From Arsukibacterium sp. MJ3 (GTDB taxonomy: Bacteria; Pseudomonadota; Gammaproteobacteria; Enterobacterales; Alteromonadaceae), in NCBI RefSeq assembly GCF_000987765.1, contig NZ_LAHP01000004.1, positions 124,001 through 188,000 on the forward strand: DNA of 64,000 bases, given 5' to 3'. Position numbers and translations under genes: made by a program. Position 1 is the first letter of the stretch; each line of letters starts with the position of its first letter. Below the pieces are notes generated by a model. It was not told the DNA's origin. It saw only the letters and a list, made by a program, of their open reading frames with translations, and searched no databases. This document shows, piece after piece, positions 1 to 11,575 of this stretch.

Positions 1-1634
1 TTAAAGTGGCGGCTGACGGCAAAACATTGGCATTGGCACTGGCTGTATTACCGGGTTGTGCCACCTTACAATGTACTGTTGACGCGAAAACTACAGCAGC
101 TGCGCGCAAAGACAGCGCGCTGGCTTACGACAGCCTGATGGTGCGGCACTGGGATCACTGGCGCGAGCCCTATCGCAGTCAGTTGCATGTTGCGACACTT
201 AACGCAAGCAATGACATGGTGACCGAAGCGAAAAACCTGATTAGCGACTGGGACACCGACATCGCCGGCATAGACGAGGTGGCGTTTACCCCGGATAACC
301 AGCATCTGGTGTTTAGTGCAAAAGCACCAGCCAATGACCAGGCCTGGCAGACTAATTATGATATTTTTCAGGTATCGGTTAATGGCGGTGAAAAAATTAA
401 CTTAACCGCAGAGAACAAGGCCTGGGATGCCAAGCCGATATTTTCGACTGATGGCCGTTTTATGGCGTATCTGGCCATGAGCAAACCGGGGGCTGAGGCT
501 GACCGTTTTGGTTTAATGTTGCTGGATATGGTGACCGGGCAGCGTAAAGCACTGGCGGCAGAGTTTGACCGCTCTGTTAGTGAATATCAGTTTGGCAGTG
601 ATAACCGCACTATTTTTGTTACCGCTCAGGATGTTGGCCAATATAGCATCTTTGCTATTAACACCAGTTTTGGTGACGTGCGAAAAGTATATGGCAACGG
701 TTATGCGGGTAATTTACAGGTAGCCAGTGACAAACTGGTTTTTACTAACCACCGTTTGGATCTGCCAACCGAGGTATTTCAGATTAGCCTTGATGGCAGC
801 CAGCTTGCCCAGCTCACCGATATTAATGCTGACTGGCGTAAGCAGGTGCAATTTGGTGACTATGAGCAATTTAGTTTTAAGGGCGCTAACGATGCCACGG
901 TGTATGGTTATTTAGTTAAACCGTGGAATTTTGATGCCAGTAAAAAATATCCTATGGCGTTTTTAGTACACGGTGGGCCGCAGGGTAGTTTTGGTAATAT
1001 GTTTAATGAGCGCTGGAATGCGCAAATGTATGCGGCCAAAGGCTATGCGGTAGTGATGGTCGATTTTCATGGTTCTACCGGGTATGGTCAGGCATTTACT
1101 GATTCAATAAGCCGCGATTGGGGTGGTAAGCCACTGGAAGATTTAAAGAAAGGCTATAGCTATATTTTACAGACGCAGCCGTGGATTGATGGTGAGCGGG
1201 CGTGTGCCCTTGGTGCGTCTTATGGTGGCTATATGATGAACTGGATAGCCGGCAATTGGCCAACCGGTTTTAAATGTTTGGTAAATCATGCTGGTTTATA
1301 TGATATGCCAAGTTTTTACGGCAGCACTGAAGAGCTATGGTTTCCGGAATTTGATTTAGGTGGCACGCCCTGGCAAGAGGGCAGTGATTACCAGAAGTTT
1401 AATCCGGCGGCACTGGCAGAGAAATGGCAGACCCCGATGCTGGTAATACACGGTTTAAAAGATTACCGCGTACCGTATGCCCAGGGCCTAGGGGCGTTTA
1501 CTAACCTGCAACGTAAAGGTATTGATTCACGCTTAGTCATTTTTCCGGATGAAAATCACTGGATCTTAAATAAAGATAACCGCGTGCGCTGGTATAACGA
1601 AGTGTTTACGTGGTTAGACAAGTACACTAAATAG
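1..1634 (+). CDS. S9 family prolyl oligopeptidase-type peptidase, 5' end cut by the window
   Basis: Serine peptidase that releases dipeptides or cleaves short peptides, probably exported. The frame is open to the left edge (the codon before the first GTG is AAA), so the true start lies outside; the family is usually near 650-700 residues and about 540 are present. The N-terminal part shows WD40/PD40-like propeller blades (for example FTPDNQHLVFSAKA and FSTDGRFMAYL). The C-terminal part is an alpha/beta hydrolase with the triad Ser in GASYGGYM (about residue 405 of the visible part), Asp in GLKDYRVP (486) and His in ENHW (518). It reads toward the convergent DsbA-like gene. Family assignment is firm; substrate specificity is not visible. 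Confidence 0.93.
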   Translation, partial: KVAADGKTLALALAVLPGCATLQCTVDAKTTAAARKDSALAYDSLMVRHWDHWREPYRSQLHVATLNASNDMVTEAKNLISDWDTDIAGIDEVAFTPDNQHLVFSAKAPANDQAWQTNYDIFQVSVNGGEKINLTAENKAWDAKPIFSTDGRFMAYLAMSKPGAEADRFGLMLLDMVTGQRKALAAEFDRSVSEYQFGSDNRTIFVTAQDVGQYSIFAINTSFGDVRKVYGNGYAGNLQVASDKLVFTNHRLDLPTEVFQISLDGSQLAQLTDINADWRKQVQFGDYEQFSFKGANDATVYGYLVKPWNFDASKKYPMAFLVHGGPQGSFGNMFNERWNAQMYAAKGYAVVMVDFHGSTGYGQAFTDSISRDWGGKPLEDLKKGYSYILQTQPWIDGERACALGASYGGYMMNWIAGNWPTGFKCLVNHAGLYDMPSFYGSTEELWFPEFDLGGTPWQEGSDYQKFNPAALAEKWQTPMLVIHGLKDYRVPYAQGLGAFTNLQRKGIDSRLVIFPDENHWILNKDNRVRWYNEVFTWLDKYTK

Positions 1635-1670
1635 TAAGTTAGCTTGCTGATGAAAAACTGACGTAAAGAA

Positions 1671-1693
1671 GGCTGGCTTGAGTTAAACCAGCC
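1671..1693 (+). terminator. Possible weak hairpin after the S9 peptidase gene
   Basis: GGCTGG (1671-1676) and CCAGCC (1688-1693) form a 6-bp stem in the 180-bp gap between two convergent genes. There is no T run after it on the + strand, so rho-independent termination is uncertain. Confidence 0.3.
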
Positions 1694-1814
1694 GTTGCTG
1701 TCCCGGTTGGGCGGAAACGAGCCTAGATTATGCCTTTGCCGGCAGCCAGAATATAGCCCTGTTGCTGGAAACGTTGCAGTAGTGTTGAATTACCACAACG
1801 GTGTTAAGAAGAGC

Positions 1815-2459
1815 TCAGGCTTTTTCGCTGGCAATTTGCTGCAGGCTCGCAGCCAGTTGGGCCGGTTCTTGTGCGCCAGAAATCAAATACTTATTGTTAA
1901 TAATAAAAGCGGGTACCGACGAAATACCCGCCTGCTGGTAGTTAGCGATATCTGAGTTAACAATGTTGGCATAGTCATCACTTGCTAAAATCTGCATAGC
2001 TTGCGTCTCATCTAAACCGGCTGTTCTGGCACAAGCGTTTAATACTTCGGCATTCGACACATCTGCCGCGTTACCAAAATAAGCATCAAATAACGCTAAC
2101 TTCATTGCCGTGGCTTTTTGCTGCGTATCGGCCCATTTCACCAAACGATGTGCATCAAAGGTGTTACAGGTAAAACGCTGTTGCATTTTTTTAAAATTAA
2201 GCCCTAGCTCACTGGCAATTTGCATCATATTACTTTGTGCGGCGCGCATGTCTGCTTCACTTTTGCCATATTTGCGACTTAACGCTGGTAAAATCGGTTC
2301 TTGTGGGGCATTTTTATCCGGATTAAGCTCAAAAGCATGCCATTCCAGCTCTACCTCAAGCTCAGGTAGGGTTTGCAGCGCTTGTTCCAGGCGGGCATAG
2401 CCGATGGCGCACCAGGGGCAGGCGATATCTGATACTAAATCAATTTTCAGCGTGGTCAT
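1815..2459 (-). CDS. DsbA family oxidoreductase, FrnE-like
   Basis: Thioredoxin-fold protein of 214 residues with the redox motif CPWC at residues 14-17 and a cis-Pro loop (SSVPAF) near residue 182. There is no signal peptide, which fits the cytoplasmic FrnE-like subgroup of the DsbA family rather than periplasmic DsbA. These proteins act as dithiol-disulfide oxidoreductases or isomerases, often linked to oxidative stress. The start has GAGGT about 8 nt upstream. It stands alone, convergent with the S9 peptidase and divergent from adhC. The partner protein cannot be named from sequence. Confidence 0.9.
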   Translation of the reverse strand: MTTLKIDLVSDIACPWCAIGYARLEQALQTLPELEVELEWHAFELNPDKNAPQEPILPALSRKYGKSEADMRAAQSNMMQIASELGLNFKKMQQRFTCNTFDAHRLVKWADTQQKATAMKLALFDAYFGNAADVSNAEVLNACARTAGLDETQAMQILASDDYANIVNSDIANYQQAGISSVPAFIINNKYLISGAQEPAQLAASLQQIASEKA

Positions 2460-2613
2460 GCGGTGGTTACCTCTTCATTCATGTTCAAAAATACCGCTAT
2501 AGTATCTGGGCAGGGCGGGCAGTTATCAATGGTCAGCTAATTAAGTGTGGTGGCTGGATAGCCTGGTTATATAGTTGTAGGAGGTACAGGCTATTGCATA
2601 AATGAAAAACGGC

Positions 2614-2673
2614 TTTGCATTTTACTGAGTTAACGCTGATATAGAAATAATGCAAAACGCGTTATAGTTAACG
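2614..2673. promoter_or_regulatory. Inverted and direct repeats in the adhC upstream region
   Basis: TTTGCATT (2614-2621) and AATGCAAA (2649-2656) form an 8-bp inverted repeat with a 27-bp spacer. The heptamer GTTAACG occurs at 2629-2635 and again at 2667-2673. They lie 40-100 bp before the adhC start, where a formaldehyde-responsive regulator could bind. No regulator gene such as frmR is adjacent; the regulatory role is inferred from position and symmetry only. Confidence 0.35.
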
Positions 2674-2704
2674 TCGTAAATGATAAATTCGCAGCAATGT
2701 TTAA

Positions 2705-3832
<1,128 letters not shown>

Positions 3833-3892
3833 TTTTTGGCAGATTGGGTCAGGTTGGATTACAACGCCCGCTCTGGCTCGCCACAGCAACTC

Positions 3893-3929
3893 GCCCTTTG
3901 CCTTCGGCAGGGCTCAGACACTCTGTGTC
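3893..3929 (+). repeat. Back-to-back hairpins in the adhC-fghA gap
   Basis: GCCCT (3893-3897) pairs with AGGGC (3909-3913), enclosing GCC/GGC. It is followed directly by the perfect stem GACAC-TCT-GTGTC (3917-3929). The flanking 3840-3960 DNA is GC-rich and ends in a tRNA T-arm-like string, but no full tRNA cloverleaf fits. It may be an intergenic repeat or a processing or attenuation structure between two genes of one pathway. Confidence 0.4.
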
Positions 3930-3981
3930 GCCCAGTGCGGGGTTCTAATCCTCTCTGGCCGTCAGCAGAAAGGGATAACCT

Positions 3982-4833
3982 ATGACAACATCAGCTTTAA
4001 CCAAACTAAGCGAGCAGCTTTGCTTTGGCGGTAAACAGCTTCGTTTTAAACATCAGTCAACAGTATTGAACTGCGAAATGCAGTTCTCCGTGTTTTTGCC
4101 GCCGCAGGCTGCAACGACCAAAGTACCGGCGTTGTATTGGTTGTCAGGCTTAACCTGCAACGACGAAAACTTTTCTGGCAAAGCCGGCGCCCAGCGGGTG
4201 GCGGCAGAGCTGGGGATAGCACTGATTATTCCGGATACCAGCCCCCGCGGTGACGGCGTGCCGGATGATGAAAACGGCGCCTACGATTTTGGTTTAGGGG
4301 CCGGTTTTTATGTAAATGCTACCCGCGAGCCGTTCGCAAAACACTACCAGATGTATGACTATATCGTTAGTGAGTTACCTGCACTGGTTGAGGCTGAACT
4401 GTCTGTGTCAGCAGTTCGGGCCATTAGTGGCCATTCAATGGGCGGCCATGGTGCGTTGGTGATTGGTTTGCGTAACCCAGAGCGCTACCGCTCCGTTTCT
4501 GCCTTTTCGCCTATTTGTAACCCATTAAAAAGCCCCTGGGGTATTAAAGCATTTAGCGGTTATTTAGGCGACGATAAAAGCCAATGGCGGCATTATGATG
4601 CCTCAGAATTATTGAAAAAAACGCAGCAGGCGCTGCCAATATTGGTCGATCAGGGAACGGCAGATAACTTTTATCCGCAGCAGCTGTGTACCGAAAGCTT
4701 AATTACTGCGGCAGAACAAGCGGGAGTAAAGGCCGAGATCCGCTTGCAGCAAGGCTATGACCACAGCTACTATTTTATTGCCAGTTTTATTGAGCAGCAT
4801 TTACGTTTTCATGCTAAATATCTGTTTAGTTAA
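3982..4833 (+). CDS. fghA: S-formylglutathione hydrolase
   Basis: Serine esterase of 283 residues that splits S-formylglutathione to formate and glutathione, completing glutathione-dependent formaldehyde oxidation. The esterase-D signature is clear: nucleophile Ser152 in [11 protein letters not shown], an acid in DQGTADNF near 229, and His261 in GYDHSYYF. The N-terminal [11 protein letters not shown] is also typical. A Shine-Dalgarno-like AAAGGGA precedes the ATG. It follows adhC on the same strand and precedes a HIT gene by 38 bp. The frmB name is a synonym. Confidence 0.97.
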   Translation: MTTSALTKLSEQLCFGGKQLRFKHQSTVLNCEMQFSVFLPPQAATTKVPALYWLSGLTCNDENFSGKAGAQRVAAELGIALIIPDTSPRGDGVPDDENGAYDFGLGAGFYVNATREPFAKHYQMYDYIVSELPALVEAELSVSAVRAISGHSMGGHGALVIGLRNPERYRSVSAFSPICNPLKSPWGIKAFSGYLGDDKSQWRHYDASELLKKTQQALPILVDQGTADNFYPQQLCTESLITAAEQAGVKAEIRLQQGYDHSYYFIASFIEQHLRFHAKYLFS

Positions 4834-4871
4834 AACGCTTTCGTGCAACACCCGCTAACAAGGAGTATTAC

Positions 4872-5285
4872 ATGAACTACGATACCGACAATATTTTTGC
4901 TAAAATTCTGCGTGGCGATATCCCCGCATTTAAAGTGTATGAAGATGATTACAGTCTGGCTTTTATGGATATCATGCCCCAAGCAGAAGGCCACACCTTG
5001 GTGATCCCGAAATTTGAAGCTGAAACGCTGCTGGATATACCGGCGGAACACCTTATTCATACCATGACAACGGTGCAAAAAGTAATCTCAGCCTTAAAAT
5101 CGACATTAGGCGTTGAGGGCGTGATCATGATGCAGCTAAATGGCCAAGCCGCCGGACAAACTGTGCCACATTTGCATTTTCATTTAATACCAACCCATTT
5201 ATCACAATTACAGCGCCATGGTGCTGAGCAAGGCGATATGGCAAAAATAAAAGCGTTATCTGAAAAAATTCGGGCCGTATTGTGA
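4872..5285 (+). CDS. HIT family protein (histidine triad nucleotide hydrolase)
   Basis: Small cytoplasmic protein of 137 residues with the histidine triad HLHFHLIP near residue 97 and the N-terminal IFAKILRGDIPAFKVYEDD typical of bacterial HIT/HINT proteins, which hydrolyse nucleoside phosphoramidates or dinucleoside polyphosphates. An AAGGAG sits about 7 nt before the ATG. Its stop overlaps the GTG start of the following 5'-nucleotidase (GTGA), so the two are probably translationally coupled in a nucleotide salvage unit. The exact substrate is not deducible. Confidence 0.93.
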   Translation: MNYDTDNIFAKILRGDIPAFKVYEDDYSLAFMDIMPQAEGHTLVIPKFEAETLLDIPAEHLIHTMTTVQKVISALKSTLGVEGVIMMQLNGQAAGQTVPHLHFHLIPTHLSQLQRHGAEQGDMAKIKALSEKIRAVL

Positions 5286-7276
5286 TTAAGAAACCAGTAA
5301 GCCACACTGCGGCCGTTATGCTGCTGGCATTGCTGTTGGTAAGCGGTTGCAGTAGTCAACCTAAAACGAACTCAGGTGTTACGCTAAGCATTGTGCATAT
5401 TAATGACACTCACTCTCAATTTGACGCTACCCCGGCTAAGGTAAAAGGCCCAACGGGTATGCCGCTTTATACCTATATTGGCGGCCATCCACGTTTATTA
5501 ACCAAAGCACGGCAATTACAACGTGAGGCCACCGCACGTGGCGTTGCGTCACTTTTTTTACACGGTGGTGATGCCTTTAAAGGCAGCGCGTATTTTGAGA
5601 TTTTTGAGCAGAAAATTAACATTGATATTTTAAATCGCATGGGTATTGACGCTATGGCGCTGGGTAACCATGAGTTTGATATTGGCTTAGATAAACTAGC
5701 CGATTTTGCTGAGAATATTAATTTTCCACTATTGGCCGCTAATGTTGATAATACGGCAGAGCCCGCTTTAGCCGCAGTAGCCAATTTAAAAGCTTATCAG
5801 CTTTTTGTGCTTGAAGGCACTGAGCTTATTGCGGTTAAAAATATCACCGATACCGCAAATAAAACTGCGGTGGCCGTTTTTGGGTTAGCGCTGGAAAATA
5901 TGCGCAGCATGGTGCCCGATACCGGCCAGCTGGTGTTTGCCGGTGAGGTTAGCGCAGCACAGGCTACCGTTGATTATTTGCAGGCAAAGGGCATAAACCA
6001 CATTATTGCGTTAACTCACTTGGGCTATCAACGCGATATTAATCTGGCACAACAAGTTAATGGCATTGATGTGATCGTTGGCGGCCACTCACACAGTTTA
6101 TTGGGTAATTTTAGCCAATGGTATTTGGGCCAGCAGGCGCCGTATGCCGACAATATCACTAACCCGGATGGTCTTGGCGTTACCTGTATTGTGCAGGCGG
6201 GTCAGTTTGCCCAGGCAGTGGGGTTGGCTGAGGTGACATTTGATAATACCGGCCGCTTAACGCAGTGTCAGGGTGAAAACACCCTATTGGCCAGTCGTGA
6301 CTATTTTACCCTACCACTTCGCAGTGATAACAGCCGCATAGCGGCAACTGAGCAGTTAACAGTAGAGAGTTACATTAACCGTTTACAACGTACCGCGATA
6401 ACTGAAGAAAACCCAGAATTGCGCCAGGTGCTGAATCAGGTGTATTTACCGGCAGTACGACAGGCGTATGGCGAACAAATCAGCGTCACTGAGCAGAGCA
6501 TTTCGCATGTTCGTTTGCCGGGAACCGATGGTAGCGATCAGCATGGCTCAGTGTTGGCTGGCCATATTACCGATGCCATGTATTATTGGTTAAATATGCC
6601 GGCGGTGCGGGCTAAAACTGGTCGCCAGGTCGATTTTGCCCTGATTGGCGCCGGCAATATCCGGGCTAACCTAGAAGCCGGTGCTATTTATGAAGGGCAT
6701 ATTCGTTTAGAAATTCTGCCATTTGATACGCCGCTGAGCATTGTTACCCTAACAGGTGCAGAGCTTAGCGAGCTGCTACTGCAAGTGATCAACGCCACCT
6801 TACCGGCTGGCGCGCATGCTGGAAAATTTCCCTACAGCAGTCATTTGCGCTATATCGCTCAAGAACATGCTAGTGGTCAGGCTGTGTTGCAGCAATTACA
6901 GTGGTTAGACGGCGAACGTTGGCAGGACATTGATCCTGATACGAGATACAGCTTGGCCACGACCAATTATCTGGCGAATGGCAATGACGGATGGCAGCGG
7001 CTGCAACAAGTACAGCAGCAGGGTACCGATCGGCTGGATCTGATTATTGAGCAGCAACAATTAGCGATTTATCCGGTGAAGCGGGTCGATGCCATCACCG
7101 ATAGCAGCGGCCAGCAGGCCTTTGTAGCACACTATCAACAAGCGGAGGGTTTGCCGTGTAAAGTAGCGGGTAACGATTGTAAAGTTGCTGCCATTGCCAT
7201 GATAGATTATTTAAAAGCTACGCCAACGCTGTGGCAACAAGCAAGACCCGCTACTGTCACACTGTTGCGGCGCTGA
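5282..7276 (+). CDS. Lipoprotein 5'-nucleotidase / metallophosphatase (UshA/NadN type)
   Basis: Secreted bimetallic phosphoesterase of 664 residues. The GTG start overlaps the HIT gene stop and opens a lipoprotein signal peptide ending LLVSGCS. The metallophosphatase domain shows HINDTHSQFD, GDAFKG, LGNHEFD, THLGYQRD and GGHSHSL. The C-terminal 5'-nucleotidase domain shows GAGNIRANLEAG and TTNYLANGNDGW for nucleotide binding. It likely degrades extracellular nucleotides (AMP, UDP-sugars or NAD) for uptake of nucleosides and phosphate. UshA and NadN subfamilies cannot be separated by eye. Confidence 0.93.
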   Translation: MIKKPVSHTAAVMLLALLLVSGCSSQPKTNSGVTLSIVHINDTHSQFDATPAKVKGPTGMPLYTYIGGHPRLLTKARQLQREATARGVASLFLHGGDAFKGSAYFEIFEQKINIDILNRMGIDAMALGNHEFDIGLDKLADFAENINFPLLAANVDNTAEPALAAVANLKAYQLFVLEGTELIAVKNITDTANKTAVAVFGLALENMRSMVPDTGQLVFAGEVSAAQATVDYLQAKGINHIIALTHLGYQRDINLAQQVNGIDVIVGGHSHSLLGNFSQWYLGQQAPYADNITNPDGLGVTCIVQAGQFAQAVGLAEVTFDNTGRLTQCQGENTLLASRDYFTLPLRSDNSRIAATEQLTVESYINRLQRTAITEENPELRQVLNQVYLPAVRQAYGEQISVTEQSISHVRLPGTDGSDQHGSVLAGHITDAMYYWLNMPAVRAKTGRQVDFALIGAGNIRANLEAGAIYEGHIRLEILPFDTPLSIVTLTGAELSELLLQVINATLPAGAHAGKFPYSSHLRYIAQEHASGQAVLQQLQWLDGERWQDIDPDTRYSLATTNYLANGNDGWQRLQQVQQQGTDRLDLIIEQQQLAIYPVKRVDAITDSSGQQAFVAHYQQAEGLPCKVAGNDCKVAAIAMIDYLKATPTLWQQARPATVTLLRR

Positions 7277-7282
7277 TAACGT

Positions 7283-8614
7283 TTATTGAAACAGGCTAAG
7301 CAATACCCCGGCAGCGGCTGCAAAAACCAGCACCCGCATAATACTGTGCTGAAATTTAAACAGCGCCAGCGCAGCAGCGCATCCCAGCAGTAGTGCTTTT
7401 ATATCAAACTGGCCGGCAAAGCCTGCTGGCCACAGCACGTAGTAGCCAAAAAACAGCGCCAAATTAACAATAACCCCCACTACAGCCGCGGTAATGGCCG
7501 TTAGAGGGCCGGTAAATGCGCTGTGTTGCCGGCTGGCCTCAACCAGCGGTGCGCCGGCGATAATAAATAAAAATGACGGTAAAAAAGTAAAAAAAGTGAC
7601 AATTGCTGCCGCCATAATACCGGCTTGCAACAGACTATCGGCGCCAAACAATTGCTGGCTCCAGCCAGCCACAAAGCCGACAAAAGTAACTACCATAATA
7701 AGTGGCCCTGGCGTGCTTTCACCTAGCGCCAGGCCATCTATCATCTGTAAAGCAGTAAGCCACTGATATTGTTCAACGGCAGCTTGATAAACATAAGGCA
7801 GTACCGCATAGGCACCACCAAAAGTGAGTAAAGCGGCTTTAGTAAAAAACCAGGCTAACTGGGTTTGCGTGCTGTGCCAGCCATAGACGGTAGTTAACAG
7901 GCCAATTGCTGCCAGCCAGACAATAATGCCGATTGCCACCGCGATGAGCAGTTTGCGCCAGCTAAAGCGTTGCCGGGCAGATACCGCGCTTTGATCATTA
8001 ATAACGGCTGCAGTAGTTGCCGCCGATGGCGCTGCCACGTGGCTCGCGGGTACCTTTAATTGGTGTGGAAACCACTTCATTAACACTAAACCTGCCAGCG
8101 CCGCAGTAAAAATAATCAGTGGAAAGGGCAGCTTAAAAGCGGCAATACCGATTAATGCTAGCAATGCCAGTGCTTGCAAAGCAGGGGTATGTAAGGTTTT
8201 TTTTGCCAGGCGCCAGGCAGCAAACAGAACAATAGCAGTAACTGCCGGTTTAATGCCGTACAGCACACCTTGTACCACAGGTACATCGCCATGCACCAAA
8301 TACAACCAGGCCAGCCCCGATAAGATAAAAAATGACGGCAGAATAAACAGCAGGCCAGCGATAAACGCGCCACGTTTGCCATGCAATAACCAGCCAATGT
8401 AGGTGGCTAATTGTTGTGCTTCTGGTCCGGGCAACAGCATGGTGTAATTTAACGCATGCAAAAAGCGTTGTTCAGAAATCCAGCGCCGTTTTTCTACTAA
8501 TTCCTGATGCATCATGCTCAGCTGCCCGGCAGGGCCACCAAAGCTAATAAAACCCAGTTTTAGCCAGTATAAAAAAGCTTCACGCAAGCTGACTTGTGTT
8601 AGGGGCTCTGACAT
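7283..8614 (-). CDS. chrA: Chromate efflux transporter, long two-domain form
   Basis: Membrane protein of 443 residues of the CHR family, which exports chromate. It holds two homologous halves: the N-terminal half starts LGFISFGGPAGQLSMMHQELV with LLPGPEAQQLATYIG, and the C-terminal half has LTFGGAYAVLPYVYQ and GLALGESTPGPLIM. About ten to twelve hydrophobic segments are visible. The gene ends 6 bp from the convergent 5'-nucleotidase stop and starts 11 bp downstream of the Lrp/AsnC regulator stop on the same strand, so the two may be cotranscribed. Confidence 0.92.
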   Translation of the reverse strand: MSEPLTQVSLREAFLYWLKLGFISFGGPAGQLSMMHQELVEKRRWISEQRFLHALNYTMLLPGPEAQQLATYIGWLLHGKRGAFIAGLLFILPSFFILSGLAWLYLVHGDVPVVQGVLYGIKPAVTAIVLFAAWRLAKKTLHTPALQALALLALIGIAAFKLPFPLIIFTAALAGLVLMKWFPHQLKVPASHVAAPSAATTAAVINDQSAVSARQRFSWRKLLIAVAIGIIVWLAAIGLLTTVYGWHSTQTQLAWFFTKAALLTFGGAYAVLPYVYQAAVEQYQWLTALQMIDGLALGESTPGPLIMVVTFVGFVAGWSQQLFGADSLLQAGIMAAAIVTFFTFLPSFLFIIAGAPLVEASRQHSAFTGPLTAITAAVVGVIVNLALFFGYYVLWPAGFAGQFDIKALLLGCAAALALFKFQHSIMRVLVFAAAAGVLLSLFQ

Positions 8615-8625
8615 TAAAATGTTCC

Positions 8626-9054
8626 TTAGCGCTTAAATTTGGTTTCCAGAATAACCGAAGACGTAGTGCGCTCAACCCCTTCTAAATTGCCAATATCATC
8701 CAGAATATGGCTAAGCTGCTCAGTATTTTGTGCCTGTACTATGGCAATTAAATCGAACTCGCCGCTAATCGCATACAGCGCGGCGACCTGCGGCAGTTGC
8801 TTAAGCTCAATATTGGTACGGGCAGTCAGTTTTTGCCGCACTTTAATACTGACATGCGCCGCAACCAGAGTAGCTAAATAGTCGTCTCCATATTCTACCG
8901 TATAACCTTTAATTACGCCGCTTAACTCAAGCTTTTGCAAGCGGGTTTGCACGGTAGAACGCGACACAGTAAGCTGCCGCGCCAGGTCAGAAATACTGGC
9001 CCTGGCGTTATATTGCAGTACCGCTAAGAGCTTTTCATCGTCTTTGGTTATCAC
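8626..9054 (-). CDS. Lrp/AsnC family transcriptional regulator
   Basis: Regulator of 142 residues with an N-terminal winged helix-turn-helix (NARASISDLARQLTVSRSTVQTRLQKLE) and a C-terminal RAM/AsnC ligand domain containing VAALYAISGEFDLIA. The frame extends further upstream to 9120, but a strong GGAAGGAGTT about 7 nt before the GTG at 9054 fixes this start, which aligns with the family. It lies divergent from astC/argD, so it could control arginine catabolism, the chrA gene behind it, or both. The target is inferred from position only. Confidence 0.9.
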   Translation of the reverse strand: MITKDDEKLLAVLQYNARASISDLARQLTVSRSTVQTRLQKLELSGVIKGYTVEYGDDYLATLVAAHVSIKVRQKLTARTNIELKQLPQVAALYAISGEFDLIAIVQAQNTEQLSHILDDIGNLEGVERTTSSVILETKFKR

Positions 9055-9110
9055 TTTGCTAACTCCTTCCGTTAAAATGTAATATTTACCTATTAAATTG
9101 ATAATAATGA

Positions 9111-10436
<1,326 letters not shown>

Positions 10437-10439
10437 TTT

Positions 10440-11468
10440 ATGCTGGTTATCAGGCCCATCACTACTGCTGATTTTGCAGCATTAAAACAAATAGCCATTG
10501 AATCTGGCCATGGTTTTACCTCGTTACCGGTACACGATGCTCGGTTATCGGAAAAAATTAAGCATGCCGAGCAAAGCTTTAACGCGGTAGTCGAAAGCCC
10601 GGGCGATCAAGGCTATTTATTTGTGCTGGAAGATACAACAACCGGTGAAATTGTTGGCACTACGGGTATTGAGGCCGCGGTGGGTTTGCAAACGCCGTTG
10701 TATCATTTTCAGCAGAACACCATAGTGCATCACAGTGCAGAACTGAACGTTATAAACCAGTTAAAAACATTAACACTGTGCAATGACTACACTGGTGCTT
10801 CAGAAATTTGTACGCTGTTCTTGCGCGAAAGTTACCGGCGTAATCATGCTGGCCGCTTTTTATCGAAGGTACGGTTTTTATTTATGGCCGAACACCCGCA
10901 GCGTTTCGCCAACAACGTTATTGCTGAAATGCGTGGTGCGGCCGATAAAGACGGCCAGCCACCATTTTGGCACTGGCTGCAAAGATTGTTTTTAACCATT
11001 GATTTTCCGACCGCTGATCAGCTTATTGGGGTAGGTAAAAAAGCCTTTATTGCGGAACTGATGCCACGCCATCCCATTTATGTTGGTTTGCTACCGGAGT
11101 CGGCGCAGCAGGTTATTGGGCAAGTGCATGAAAATACTAAGCCCGCACTGCGGATGTTGGAAAAAGAAGGTTTTTGCCACCGTGGTTATATTGATTTATT
11201 TGATGCCGGCCCGACAGTCGAAGCGTCGTTGCAGCAAATAAAGTCGGTGGCGGCCAGCAAAAAAGTGCCGGTTAAGGTCGTTGAAGTGCAGGGCGACGTT
11301 ACTCTGGCGGTAGCAAATACTGCTATTCAGGGATTTCGGGCCAGCTTTGGCAAAACCGCCCGTTTTGATGAGCAAACGAATACCTTGTTGATTAGCCCAG
11401 CGTTAGCGGCGGTACTGGCGTTAAAAGAGGGTGATATGGCACGTTTTATTAATTTAGATCAGAGCTGA
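10440..11468 (+). CDS. astA: Arginine N-succinyltransferase
   Basis: Enzyme of 342 residues that transfers succinyl from succinyl-CoA to the alpha-amino group of arginine, the entry step of the AST pathway. The whole chain matches the family: LVIRPITTADFAALKQIA at the N-terminus, VGTTGIEAAVG, ELCTLFL-like SEICTLFLRESYRRNHAGRF split over residues 120-140, and a C-terminal domain that regenerates the GNAT-like fold. It starts 3 bp after the astC stop. The usual next gene, astD, is absent here. Confidence 0.95.
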   Translation: MLVIRPITTADFAALKQIAIESGHGFTSLPVHDARLSEKIKHAEQSFNAVVESPGDQGYLFVLEDTTTGEIVGTTGIEAAVGLQTPLYHFQQNTIVHHSAELNVINQLKTLTLCNDYTGASEICTLFLRESYRRNHAGRFLSKVRFLFMAEHPQRFANNVIAEMRGAADKDGQPPFWHWLQRLFLTIDFPTADQLIGVGKKAFIAELMPRHPIYVGLLPESAQQVIGQVHENTKPALRMLEKEGFCHRGYIDLFDAGPTVEASLQQIKSVAASKKVPVKVVEVQGDVTLAVANTAIQGFRASFGKTARFDEQTNTLLISPALAAVLALKEGDMARFINLDQS

Positions 11469-11575
11469 TAATGGCTGTGCGCCGTAGACTGTTTCATTAA
11501 TATTGTCCCATTTAAAAATGTTGATAGTAAAATTACTGTTATTAATTGTATAAAAAGACTTAAATCGGAGTAGCT

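Noticed and set aside
1695-1955. Eighty-six-codon + strand frame overlapping the DsbA-like gene
   Set aside because: Antisense overlap with a well-supported gene and no domain.
3840-3960. Possible tRNA because of the T-arm-like GGTTCTAATCC
   Set aside because: T-loop lacks the purine after TTC, and no acceptor or anticodon stem can be drawn.
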